Shown here piece after piece: positions 26,208 through 35,300 of a DNA stretch of 64,000 bases (the stretch's first letter is position 1; the number at the start of each line of letters is the position of its first letter). The notes beneath the pieces are model-generated. The model was not told where the DNA came from and did no database searches. It saw nothing but the letters and a program-made list of their open reading frames with translations. The DNA is taken from assembly GCF_001672755.1 (NCBI RefSeq), contig NZ_LZKI01000132.1, positions 62,001 through 126,000 on the forward strand, read 5' to 3'. The position numbers were made by a program, and so were the translations under genes. Source of the DNA: Mycobacterium colombiense (GTDB lineage Bacteria > Actinomycetota > Actinomycetes > Mycobacteriales > Mycobacteriaceae).

Positions 26208-28649
26208 ATGGCCATAGATCGCATCGCGGATCCCTGGGGAACGCGGACTCCCTACGGACCCGGCACGCGGTGGCCGGAACGGGTCGACACCTACCTGGCC
26301 GACGGGGTCACCGCCGAGTCGGTGGATCGCTGGGTGCAATCGGCCGCGGTGTTGCACTCCAACGGCGACGGCCTGGACATCGCCGTCAAGGACGGGCGGA
26401 TCGTGGGGGTGCGCGGGCGCGCCGTCGACCGGGTCAACCACGGGCGGCTCGATCCGAAGGATCTGTACGGCTGGCAGGCCAACGCCTCGGCTGACCGGCT
26501 CACCACACCGATGATCCGGGACCGCGGCAAGCTGAAGCCGTGCGACTGGGATACCGCGATGCAACGAATCGTGGACCACACCAAGGACTTACTCGACGGC
26601 TACGGCCCCAGCTCGATCGGTTTCTACACCTCCGGCCAGCTGTTCGCCGAGGAGTACTACACCCAGGGGGCCATCGCGCACGGGGCGATCGGCACCAACC
26701 ACGTCGACGGCAACACCCGGCTGTGCACGGCGACGGCGGCCGAGGCGCTCAAGGAATCGTTCGGCTGCGACGGGCAGCCGGGGTCCTACACCGATGTCGA
26801 CCACGCCGACGTCATCGCGTTGTTCGGGCACAACGTCGCCGAGACGCAGACGGTGCTGTGGGCGCGGATGCTGGACCGGCTGGCCGGCGAATCGCCACCG
26901 GCGATCATCTGCGTCGACCCGCGGCGCACGCCGGTGGCCCGGCACGCGACCGTTCACCTGGCGCCGCAGCCGGGCACCAACGTCGCGTTGATGAACGGCC
27001 TATTGCACCAGATCATCGCCCACGGCTGGATCGACCGGGACTACATCGACTCGCACACAGTCGGTGTCGACGAACTACGCGGCCGGGTCGAGGAGTTCCC
27101 GCCCGAGCGGGTCGCCGAGATCTGCGGTGTGGCGGCCGACGACATCCGCCGCGCGGCACGGCTGCTGGGCACGGCCGAACGCCTGATGTCCACGGTCCTG
27201 CAGGGCTTCTACCAGTCCCACCAGGCCACCGCGGCGGCCGTGCAGGTCAACAACATTCACCTGGTGCGCGGCATGCTGGGCAAGCCGGGCTGCGGGGTGC
27301 TGCAGATGAACGGGCAGCCGACCGCGCAGAACACCCGCGAGTGCGGCGCCAACGGGGACCTGGCCGGCTTCCGCAACTGGTCCAACGACTCCCACGTCGC
27401 CGAGCTGGCGGAATTGTGGAACCTGGACCTGCTGCAGATCCCGCACTACGGCCCGCCGACGCACGCCATGCAGATGTTCCGCTACGCCGAGGAGGGAACG
27501 CTGCGGATGCTGTGGGTCACCGCCACCAATCCCGCGGTGTCACTGCCGGAGTTGCGGCGGATCCGCGACATCCTGTCGCAGGAACGACTGTTCCTCATCG
27601 TCCAGGACATCTTCATGACCGAGACGGCCGCGCTGGCCGACGTGGTGCTGCCCGCCGCGGCGTGGGCGGAGAAGACCGGTGTCTTCACCAACGCCGACCG
27701 CACCGTGCACCTGTCCGAAAAGGCCGTGGAGCCACCGGGTTCCGCGCGATCCGACCTCGACATCTTCCTGGACTACGCGCGACGGATGGACTTCCGCGAC
27801 TCCGACGGCCAACCGTTCCCGCCCTGGACGGATGCCGAGTCGGCGTTCGAGGCGTGGAAGAAGTGCACCGCGGGCCGCCCGTGCGACTACACGGGCCTGA
27901 CCTATGACAAGCTGCGGGGCGGCAGCGGCATCCAATGGCCTTGCAACGCAGAGCATCCCGACGGAACCGAACGGCTCTACGCCGACGCGAAGTTCTGGTC
28001 GACCCCCGACTACTGTGAGGCATACGGCAAGGACCTGATCACCGGCGCGCCATTGCAGCCCGACGAGTACCGCTCGATGAACCCCTTCGGCAAGGCCGTC
28101 ATCAAGGCGGCCGAATACGTGCCCCCGCACGAGCGGCCCAGCTCCGAATTTCCGTTCGCGTTGATCACCGGTCGCACCGTCTACCATTTCCACACCCGCA
28201 CCAAAACCGCTCGGGCGCAGCAACTTCAGCAGGCCGCCCCCGAGGTGTGGGTCGAAGTGTCCGAACGCGACGCCAAGCGGCTGGGAATCGGCGAGGGCGA
28301 TCTCGTCGAGGTGCAAACGCCGCGCGGCCGTGTCGCGTGCGCCGCGCGCATCTGCGGCATCCGCGAGGGCGTGCTGTTCGTTCCCTTCCACTACGGCTAC
28401 TGGGACACCGACGGCAAGACCCATCACCGGGCCGGCAACGAAATGACGCTGACCGATTGGGATCCGGTCTCCAAGCAGCCGATCTACAAGACGGCCGCCG
28501 CCCGGCTGCGCAAGGTCGGCGTGAGGCCGCCGGACCGGAACGGGCAGGCGCCGACCACCGCGGCACCATTCAACGGGCCGGTGCCCGCGACGGTGGGCGG
28601 CGAGTTGGCCGGCGTCACCGAGGTCGTCGCCACGGGAGGACGGCCATGA
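26208..28649 (+). CDS. molybdopterin oxidoreductase lacking the N-terminal [4Fe-4S] cysteines
   Basis: 813-aa member of the DMSO-reductase/nitrate-reductase (NasA/FdhF-like) superfamily binding bis-MGD. Residues 40-90 align with the usual Fe-S module, but the four cysteine positions appear as roughly A47, H50, D54 and D82; the first cysteine of the protein is C112. The molybdenum-ligand cysteine is kept (HVDGNTRLCTATAAEALKES, C173), as are QMNGQPTAQNTRECGANGD and the C-terminal dinucleotide-binding domain (FALITGRTVYHFHTRTKT, HYGYWDT). No Tat or Sec signal, so cytoplasmic. Substrate and electron partner unknown. Stop overlaps the next ORF by 4 nt (ATGA). Confidence 0.87.
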   Translation: MAIDRIADPWGTRTPYGPGTRWPERVDTYLADGVTAESVDRWVQSAAVLHSNGDGLDIAVKDGRIVGVRGRAVDRVNHGRLDPKDLYGWQANASADRLTTPMIRDRGKLKPCDWDTAMQRIVDHTKDLLDGYGPSSIGFYTSGQLFAEEYYTQGAIAHGAIGTNHVDGNTRLCTATAAEALKESFGCDGQPGSYTDVDHADVIALFGHNVAETQTVLWARMLDRLAGESPPAIICVDPRRTPVARHATVHLAPQPGTNVALMNGLLHQIIAHGWIDRDYIDSHTVGVDELRGRVEEFPPERVAEICGVAADDIRRAARLLGTAERLMSTVLQGFYQSHQATAAAVQVNNIHLVRGMLGKPGCGVLQMNGQPTAQNTRECGANGDLAGFRNWSNDSHVAELAELWNLDLLQIPHYGPPTHAMQMFRYAEEGTLRMLWVTATNPAVSLPELRRIRDILSQERLFLIVQDIFMTETAALADVVLPAAAWAEKTGVFTNADRTVHLSEKAVEPPGSARSDLDIFLDYARRMDFRDSDGQPFPPWTDAESAFEAWKKCTAGRPCDYTGLTYDKLRGGSGIQWPCNAEHPDGTERLYADAKFWSTPDYCEAYGKDLITGAPLQPDEYRSMNPFGKAVIKAAEYVPPHERPSSEFPFALITGRTVYHFHTRTKTARAQQLQQAAPEVWVEVSERDAKRLGIGEGDLVEVQTPRGRVACAARICGIREGVLFVPFHYGYWDTDGKTHHRAGNEMTLTDWDPVSKQPIYKTAAARLRKVGVRPPDRNGQAPTTAAPFNGPVPATVGGELAGVTEVVATGGRP

Positions 28650-29125
28650 AGCTGAAGTTGGCGATCCGCGAGCTGCACCGCTCCGAACGCAAGCTGGCGC
28701 ACGAGTTCAACGTGGTGGCCGCGCGCCACCACAGCGACCAGGACATCCATCACCTCGCCCGCGACATGGCCCGCTGGTCGCAGGAGCACGTCGGCGAGCT
28801 GGCGCGGCACGGCCGCCACTACGGCCTGCGCCTGTCCGCCGACCCGCGCACCACCGCGATCACCGGTTTCGTGCAGTCGCGGATGAGCGGCCTGCTGCGG
28901 CACCGCCCTGAGCCGGGCCTGGCGCTGCTGGCCGACCTGCGCCGGCTGCACCGGCTCTCGGCGGGCGTCTCGCTGGATTGGGAGCTGCTGGCCCAGGGCG
29001 CGCAGGCCGCGAAGGATTCCGAACTGCTGAGCCTGACGTCGCGCTGTCACCCCGCGACGCTGCGCCAGATGCGCTGGGCCAACGCGATGCTCAAAGAGCT
29101 TTCCCCACAAGTCTTGATGAACTGA
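28646..29125 (+). CDS. hypothetical His/Glu-rich helical protein coupled to the molybdoenzyme
   Basis: 159-aa protein I do not recognise. It is predicted fully helical with clustered possible metal ligands: ELHRSERKLAHEFNVVAARH (about 9-28), DIHHLARD and WSQEHVGELARHGRHYG, a spacing reminiscent of ferritin- or hemerythrin-like bundles. The second half (SLDWELLAQGAQAAKDSELL) is amphipathic. ATGA overlap with the molybdenum oxidoreductase and GGGAGGA before the ATG imply translational coupling, so it may be a partner subunit or maturation factor. Function unassigned. Confidence 0.75.
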   Translation: MKLKLAIRELHRSERKLAHEFNVVAARHHSDQDIHHLARDMARWSQEHVGELARHGRHYGLRLSADPRTTAITGFVQSRMSGLLRHRPEPGLALLADLRRLHRLSAGVSLDWELLAQGAQAAKDSELLSLTSRCHPATLRQMRWANAMLKELSPQVLMN

Positions 29126-29235
29126 AGCGGCGAACGCGGTGGCCGCCACGGGCCGCCACCGCGTTCCCTTCGCCTCCTCGCGTGCCAGTCTGGCACGCGC
29201 GCGCCGTGCCGTCACGCCACTTTGGCGGCCTCTCG

Positions 29236-29691
29236 TCAGTCCTGCGCCTCGACCCACTGATAGGGGAGGAATTTCCCGTCGAACGTCACCACGACCCGGT
29301 CGCCGGACGGGTGCGGCTTGCGCTGGACGTCGAGGCTGAAGTTGATGGCGCTCATGATGCCGTCGCCGAACTGTTCGGCGATCACCTCCTTGAGTGCGCC
29401 GCCGTACACCTGCAGGGCCTCGTAGAAGCGGTAGATGGTGGGGTCGGTGGGGACCGCGGTGGGCAGGCCGCCGCGCATCGGGGCGGCGGCCAGTACCGGC
29501 ACCACCGCGTCGTCCAGCTTCAGCTTCTCCGCCAGAACCTTGGCCTGCTCCACCGGGATCGGGTGCTGGCCGAGCAACGCCGCCGTGGTCCACAACAGCG
29601 GCCGGTCGATCGCATCGGCCAGCTGTTGCCACGTCAGCCCCTCGCGCAGCCGGGCGATGACGACCTGTTCGGTGATTTCGGTTCGGTTCAT
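29236..29691 (-). CDS. cynS: cyanate hydratase (cyanase)
   Basis: 151-aa enzyme that converts cyanate and bicarbonate to ammonia and CO2. N-terminal DNA-binding-like helical domain (LREGLTWQQLADAIDRPLLW) and the catalytic C-terminal domain are present, with the active-site Arg and Glu in YRFYEALQVYG and Ser in GIMSAINF. ATG 29691 (MNRTEIT) gives a normal length (E. coli 156 aa); a longer start at 29703 is possible. It lies convergent to the molybdoenzyme operon, 110 bp away, and 24 nt downstream of a methyltransferase on the same strand. Confidence 0.93.
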   Translation of the reverse strand: MNRTEITEQVVIARLREGLTWQQLADAIDRPLLWTTAALLGQHPIPVEQAKVLAEKLKLDDAVVPVLAAAPMRGGLPTAVPTDPTIYRFYEALQVYGGALKEVIAEQFGDGIMSAINFSLDVQRKPHPSGDRVVVTFDGKFLPYQWVEAQD

Positions 29692-29715
29692 GGCCCCAAG
29701 CATGCCCGCCGGATC

Positions 29716-30471
29716 TCACTCCGGCTTGGTTGCGGTGACCAAGCGCGTGGAGAACCAGGGGCCGCCGTACCACATCCGCCAGCCGGCGTTGCGCCGGCGC
29801 ACGTCGCGCCAGCCGAGTTCGCGCAGCCGGGCGGCGTGTTGGCGCGTCTCCCACAGGTCGGCGATGGCGAGCCGGCCCCCGGGCCGCAGCACGCGCACGG
29901 CTTCGTCGAGCGCGCGGCGCCGGCCGGCGTGACCTGGAATGTTGTGGATGGCCAGGTTGCTCACGATCACGTCGACGCTCTCGTCGGGCAGCGGCAGCGC
30001 GGTCATGTCGGCGGTGTGCAACTCGATGCGGTCGGCGACGTGTTCGGCCACCGCGTTGGCCAGCGTGGCCTGCTCGGAGTTGCCGGTTTGGTCGGCCTGC
30101 CACAGGTCGACGCCGATCGCGCGGCCGCGCGGCAGCCACTTGGCCGCCGCCAGCAGCACCGCGCCGCGCCCGCACCCGAGGTCGAGCACCGTTTCGTCGC
30201 CCGCGAGCCGCAGGTCGCGCAGGACCCGTTCCCAGACAACGAATTTCCCGGCCCGGGTGGCGTACATGTACAGGATCACCGCACCCGCGACCCCGGCGGA
30301 GGACACGGCGGCCAACGCCGCCCAAAGCCGCCTGCCGCGCGCCCAGCTGATACCCGCGAACACGGCCAGGGCGGCGGCTTGGGCGCCGATGCCTATCGCC
30401 TGCGCGCGCGCCGAGAGGGTGTGAAAGGAACCGTCGACCCCGTAATCGCCCTGGTGGTCATGCACGCCCAT
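29716..30471 (-). CDS. class I SAM-dependent methyltransferase with N-terminal membrane segments
   Basis: 251-aa methyltransferase. Two hydrophobic stretches (IGAQAAALAVFAGISWA and LAAVSSAGVAGAVILYMYA) precede the catalytic domain, whose SAM motif VLDLGCGRGAVLLAAAK is near residue 100. Motif II/III regions are VIVSNLAIHNIPG and LRPGGRLAIADLWET. Substrate unknown; a membrane or lipid substrate is plausible. ATG 30471 (MGVHDHQG) is chosen; a TTG at 30489 would add six residues. Confidence 0.83.
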   Translation of the reverse strand: MGVHDHQGDYGVDGSFHTLSARAQAIGIGAQAAALAVFAGISWARGRRLWAALAAVSSAGVAGAVILYMYATRAGKFVVWERVLRDLRLAGDETVLDLGCGRGAVLLAAAKWLPRGRAIGVDLWQADQTGNSEQATLANAVAEHVADRIELHTADMTALPLPDESVDVIVSNLAIHNIPGHAGRRRALDEAVRVLRPGGRLAIADLWETRQHAARLRELGWRDVRRRNAGWRMWYGGPWFSTRLVTATKPE

Positions 30472-30516
30472 CACCTTACGACTCGACAAGTCGCCGAAGG
30501 TTTTTCGCGGTGGGAA

Positions 30517-31032
30517 TCACCAACGGCCGTGGTGCACGACCTCGGCGAACGGCCGCCGGTTCGGCTTGCGGATCGGGGTGAGCGGGCGATCGGCGGGATA
30601 GCCGACGCCGAGCAGGAAGGCCACCAGATATTCGTCGGGCACGCCCAGGATCGCGCGCGCCTTTTCCTGGTCTCCCACCGACGAGTGGCCGGTGCCGATA
30701 CCCAGGTCGGTGGCGGCGATCATCATCGCCATGGTGGCCTGCCCGACGTCGTAGTTGTCGGTGACCACGCGGCGCTCGTCGGGTGGCACCGGGACCACGA
30801 TGGCGATCGCGGCCGCGGCCCCGGCGATGTGACCGGCGCCCCGCCACACCGTCGACAGCTCGGCCAGCTGGTCACCGTCGGTGACGATGACGAAGTCCCA
30901 CGGCTGACGGTTCTTGGCCGACGGCGCGCGCCAGCCGGCCTCGGCGATGCGGTCCAGGTCCTCGGCCGGTACCGGCTTCGGTTGGTACTCCCGCACGTTG
31001 CGACGTGCGCAGAGCGCGTCCCAAGCTTCCAT
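30517..31032 (-). CDS. nitroreductase family protein (FMN)
   Basis: 171-aa FMN-dependent NAD(P)H oxidoreductase. N-terminal ALCARRNVREYQPKPVPAED and WRAPSAKNRQPWDFVIV are the phosphate- and flavin-binding elements; the C-terminal GVGYPADRPLTPIRKPNR closes the site. ATG at 31032 with GGAGGGAG 5 nt upstream is convincing; the frame continues open upstream through non-coding sequence to 31329 and should not be used. Physiological substrate unknown (quinones or nitroaromatics are typical). Confidence 0.88.
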   Translation of the reverse strand: MEAWDALCARRNVREYQPKPVPAEDLDRIAEAGWRAPSAKNRQPWDFVIVTDGDQLAELSTVWRGAGHIAGAAAAIAIVVPVPPDERRVVTDNYDVGQATMAMMIAATDLGIGTGHSSVGDQEKARAILGVPDEYLVAFLLGVGYPADRPLTPIRKPNRRPFAEVVHHGRW

Positions 31033-31365
31033 CTGGCTCCCTCCAGCGACTGTTTTCCGGATAAACCGGCGTAGGATCGGGTGAATTCCCAGGCAGGGAT
31101 TGCGCGTTCGCCCGTAGTCTAGCTCCGGTAAGTGTGAGTAAACGGGCGCCAACGCAGCCAAACACCTTGGGCCACAAGTAAACACGATATTTTTTTTGCG
31201 AGGGCGGCCGCCACCGCGGTGGCCATGCGACGCCGGATCGATCCAGTTTGCGCGGGCTGCCGCTCGGGTTTGATCGCCACGTTTCCGGGAAGACGTGGTG
31301 AACCAATCGAGCGGCCGTCTCGTGGACAACTGAATGGCCCCGACTCAGAAAGGCGGGTATCCGCC
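31033..31365. other. 333-bp divergent intergenic region
   Basis: No gene is seen. It holds two perfect inverted repeats, GCCACCGCGGTGGC (31210-31223) and CCACGT-N10-ACGTGG (31277-31298), and an unusual run of eight T (31190-31197) in an AT-rich patch (AAACACGATATTTTTTTT). It must contain promoters for the nitroreductase (minus) and the methyltransferase (plus), but I cannot assign them confidently. Confidence 0.5.
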
Positions 31366-32232
31366 GTGGCAGAGCACCTGACGCCGCACTTCGAAGAGGT
31401 ACAGGCCCATTACGACCTGTCCGACGACTTCTTCCGGTTGTTCCTCGACCCCACCATGACCTACAGCTGCGCATACTGGGATCGCAACCGGGACATCTCG
31501 CTCGAAGAGGCGCAGTTGCGCAAGATGGATCTCTCGCTGGGCAAGCTCGGTTTGCGGCCGGGCATGACGCTGCTGGACATCGGCTGCGGCTGGGGCGGCA
31601 CGATGCGCCGCGCGCTGCAAAACTACGACGTGAACGTCGTCGGCCTGACCCTGTCGGAACACCAGGCCGCGCACGTACAGCAGCTCTTCGACAGCATGAA
31701 CACCGAACGCAGCAAGCGGGTGCTGCTGCACGGCTGGGAAGAATTCGACGAGCACGCGGACCGGATCGTCTCCATCGGCGCGTTCGAGCACTTTGGCTAC
31801 GACCGCTACGACGACTTCTTCGCGATGGCCTACCGCACCCTGCCCGAGGACGGGGTGATGCTGCTGCACACCATCACCATGCTGACCCCGGAGCAGATCG
31901 TCGAGCGCGAACTGCCGATGACCGAGGAGCAGACCAGCTTCAACGAATTCATCGCCAGCGAGATCTTCCCGGGCGGTCAGCTGCCGGCGATCGAGATAGT
32001 GGAGTTCCACGCGTCGAAGATGGGGTTCAACCTCAAGCGCAGGCAGTCGCTGCGGCTGCACTACGCCCGCACCCTCGACCGCTGGGCCGAGGCGTTGCAG
32101 GCGCGCCACAGCGAGGCCGTCGAGATCCAGTCCGAAGAGGTCTACCAGCGCTACATGCGATATCTGACCGGCTGCGCCGACGCGTTCCGGGCCGGATACA
32201 TCGACGTCAACCAGTTCACGCTGGCCAAGTAA
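31366..32232 (+). CDS. cyclopropane mycolic acid synthase family methyltransferase (PcaA/MmaA2-like paralog)
   Basis: 288-aa SAM-dependent mycolate-modifying enzyme. The N-terminus (LTPHFEEVQAHYDLSDDFFR) and SAM motif [16 protein letters not shown] match PcaA and MmaA2, whose products cyclopropanate meromycolates. It diverges in two places: WDRNRDISLEEAQLRKMDLS where relatives have FERDDMTLEEAQ, and the lid region LTPEQIVERELPMTEEQTSF. GTG 31366 with AGAAAGG about 12 nt upstream; the frame is open further upstream but non-coding in character. It lies 14 kb from the mmaA cluster, before recC. Exact product not assignable by eye. Confidence 0.87.
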   Translation: MAEHLTPHFEEVQAHYDLSDDFFRLFLDPTMTYSCAYWDRNRDISLEEAQLRKMDLSLGKLGLRPGMTLLDIGCGWGGTMRRALQNYDVNVVGLTLSEHQAAHVQQLFDSMNTERSKRVLLHGWEEFDEHADRIVSIGAFEHFGYDRYDDFFAMAYRTLPEDGVMLLHTITMLTPEQIVERELPMTEEQTSFNEFIASEIFPGGQLPAIEIVEFHASKMGFNLKRRQSLRLHYARTLDRWAEALQARHSEAVEIQSEEVYQRYMRYLTGCADAFRAGYIDVNQFTLAK

Positions 32233-32314
32233 CACCGGGCCCGCCCGTCGGGCGACACACTGCGCGGCCGTAGCGCCCACCCGCGTCGGTGTTCGGGTTT
32301 ATCGTGACAGCGCA

Positions 32315-35300
32315 ATGCCGCTTCATCTGCACCGTGCCGAGCGCACCGATCTGTTGGCCGACGGTCTCGGCGCCCTACTGGCCAACCCGCTGACCGACCC
32401 GTTCGCCACCGAACTCGTCGTGGTCCCGGCGCGCGGCGTGGAACGCTGGCTCAGCCAGCGGTTGTCGCACGTGCTCGGTGCGCGCGGCGGCGACGGAGTG
32501 TGCGCCGGGGTGGCGTTTCGCAGCCCGGGCTCGCTGATCGCCGAGATCACCGGCACCGCCGACAACGATCCATGGTCACCGGACGCCCTGGCCTGGCCCC
32601 TGCTGGAGGCGATCGACTGCTCGCTGGACGAGCCTTGGTGCCACGCGCTGGCCATGCACGTGGGCCACTTCCACACCGGGGCGGAGGCCGAGCTGCGGCA
32701 GGGCCGCCGATACGAGGTGGCGCGCCGGCTGGCCGGACTGTTCGACTCCTACGCGCGGCAGCGCCCGCAGCTGCTCGTCGACTGGGCCAACGGCGACCCC
32801 GGTGCTCTCGACGAGGACCTGCGCTGGCAGCCCGAGCTGTGGCGGGCGCTGGTCGCGCGGGTCGCCGCCGACCCGCCGCATGTCCGCCACGCCAAGACCA
32901 TCGAGCGGCTGCGGGAGGCGCCCAGCGACCTGCCACCGCGGCTGTCGTTGTTCGGGCACACCCGGTTGACCCGCACCGATATCGAGCTGCTGGAGGCGGT
33001 GGCCACCCACCACGACCTGCATCTGTGGCTACCGCACCCGAGCGAGGTGCTGTGGCGCGCGCTGGCCGGCACCCACGGCGCGATCCCCCGGCGCGACGAC
33101 GTCAGCCATCGCGCGGTCTCGCATCCGCTGCTCGCGACGCTGGGGCGAGACCTGCGCGAACTGCAACGCGGCCTGCCGGCGGATCCCGCGACCGACGACT
33201 ATCTGGCCGGTGCCGCTCGCCCGGACACGCTGCTCGGCTGGTTGCAGTCCGACATCGCCGCCAATGCCGTTCGCCCACTTGGCCGCACGATCGCGGCCGG
33301 CGACCGATCGGTGCAGATCCACAACTGCCACGGCCCGGCCCGCCAGGTCGACGTGCTGCGCGAGGTGTTGCTCGGGTTGTTGCAGGACGACCCGACGCTC
33401 GAACCGCGCGACATCCTGGTGATGTGCCCGGACATCGAGACCTACGCGCCGCTGATCATGGCCGACTTCGGCCTGGGCGACGTGGTGCACGGCGCCCATC
33501 CCGCCCATCAGCTGCGAGTGCGGCTGGCGGACCGCTCGCCGATCCAGACCAACCCGCTGCTGGGGGTGGCCGCGCAACTGCTGACCCTGGCGGCCGGCCG
33601 GGTGACGGCCAGCGAGGTGCTCAACCTGGCCCAGGCCGCGCCGGTGCGCGCCCGGTTCGGGTTCACCGATGACGACCTCGAGGCCATCACCCGCTGGGTC
33701 CGGCAGGCGAACATCCGGTGGGGGCTGGATCAGCAGCATCGGCGGCCCTATCGCGTCGACTTCGTGCACAACACATGGCGTTTCGGCATCGACCGGATAC
33801 TGGCCGGCGTCGCGATGTCCGACGATTCGAACGCGTGGATAGACGCGACGCTGCCGCTCGACGACGTCAGCAGCAACCGCGTCCAATTGGCCGGCCAGTT
33901 CGCCGAATTCGTCGCACGGCTGCAGCACACCCTCGACTCGCTCACCGGCACCAGGCCGCTGACCGAATGGCTGGCCGCGCTAACCGAGGGCATCGCGCTG
34001 CTGACGCGGGTCCGCGATGCGGACGAATGGCAGACCGGTCAGGTGCAGCGCGAGTTCGCGCAGACGCTGGGTCAGGCCGGGTCCCGGGGCGACATCGCGT
34101 TGCGGCTGGCCGACATTCGCGCGCTGCTCAGCCAGCGCCTCGCCGGTCGTCCGACGCGGGCCAACTTCCGCACCGGCACCCTGACGGTGTGCACCATGGT
34201 GCCGATGCGCTCGGTGCCGCACCGGGTGGTGTGCCTGATCGGCCTGGACGACGGGCTGTTCCCGCGCCTCGGCATCGTCGACGGTGACGACGCGCTGGCC
34301 CGGTGCCCGATGACCGGGGAACGCGACATCCGTTCCGAGGACCGGCAATTGCTGCTCGACGCGATCGGCGCGGCCACCGAGAAGCTGGTGATCACCTACA
34401 CCGGTGCCAACGAGTATTCGGGGCAGCCGCGCCCGCCGGCGGTGCCGCTGGCCGAACTGCTGGACACGCTCGACGTCACCACCGTGACGAAGGTGCGTGA
34501 CCGCATCGTCGTAGAACATCCGTTGCAGCCGTTCGACATTCGCAACGTCATTCCCGGCGGCCTCGTCCCGGACGTGCCGTTCAGTTTCGACCCCACGGTG
34601 CTGCGCGCGGCGCGCGCAACCACCGGCGACCACGGCGAACAGCCGAAATTCATCTCGGCACCGCTACCGCCACCGCCGGCCGGCGACGTCATCCTCGCCG
34701 ACCTGGTCGGCTTCTTCAAAGACCCGGTGAAGGGCTTCTTCCGCGCATTGGAATTCACGCTGCCCTACGACGTCGACGGCGTGCAGGACGCCATGCCCGT
34801 CGACATCGACGGCCTCGAGGAGTGGACCGTCGGCGACCGGATGCTGGGCGACATCCTGCGCGGGATGACCCCCGACGACGCGCGGCAGGCCGAGTGGCGA
34901 CGCGGCACGCTGCCACCGGGTCAACTGGGCTGGCGCAAGGTCACCGAGATCCGCGACCAGGCCGCCCTGCTGGCGAGCGAGGCGCTTCGCCATATGCGCG
35001 GGGACCGCCCGCTCGGTGCGTCCGCCCATGACGTCGACGTCGATCTCGGTGCTGGGCGGCGCCTCACCGGCACGGTGTCGCCGGTGTACGACGACCGCCT
35101 GGTGTCGGTGACGTATTCGCGGCTGGACGGCAAGCATCTGCTCGAATCGTGGATCCCGTTGCTGGCGTTGGTCGCTCACGACCCCGGCCGGGACTGGGCC
35201 GCGGTGTGCATCGGCCGCATGCGCCGGGGCGCCGGCACCCGCACCGAGGGGCTGGGTCCGCCGCGCGACGGTGAGCACGCCATCGAGTTGCTGCGCGAGC

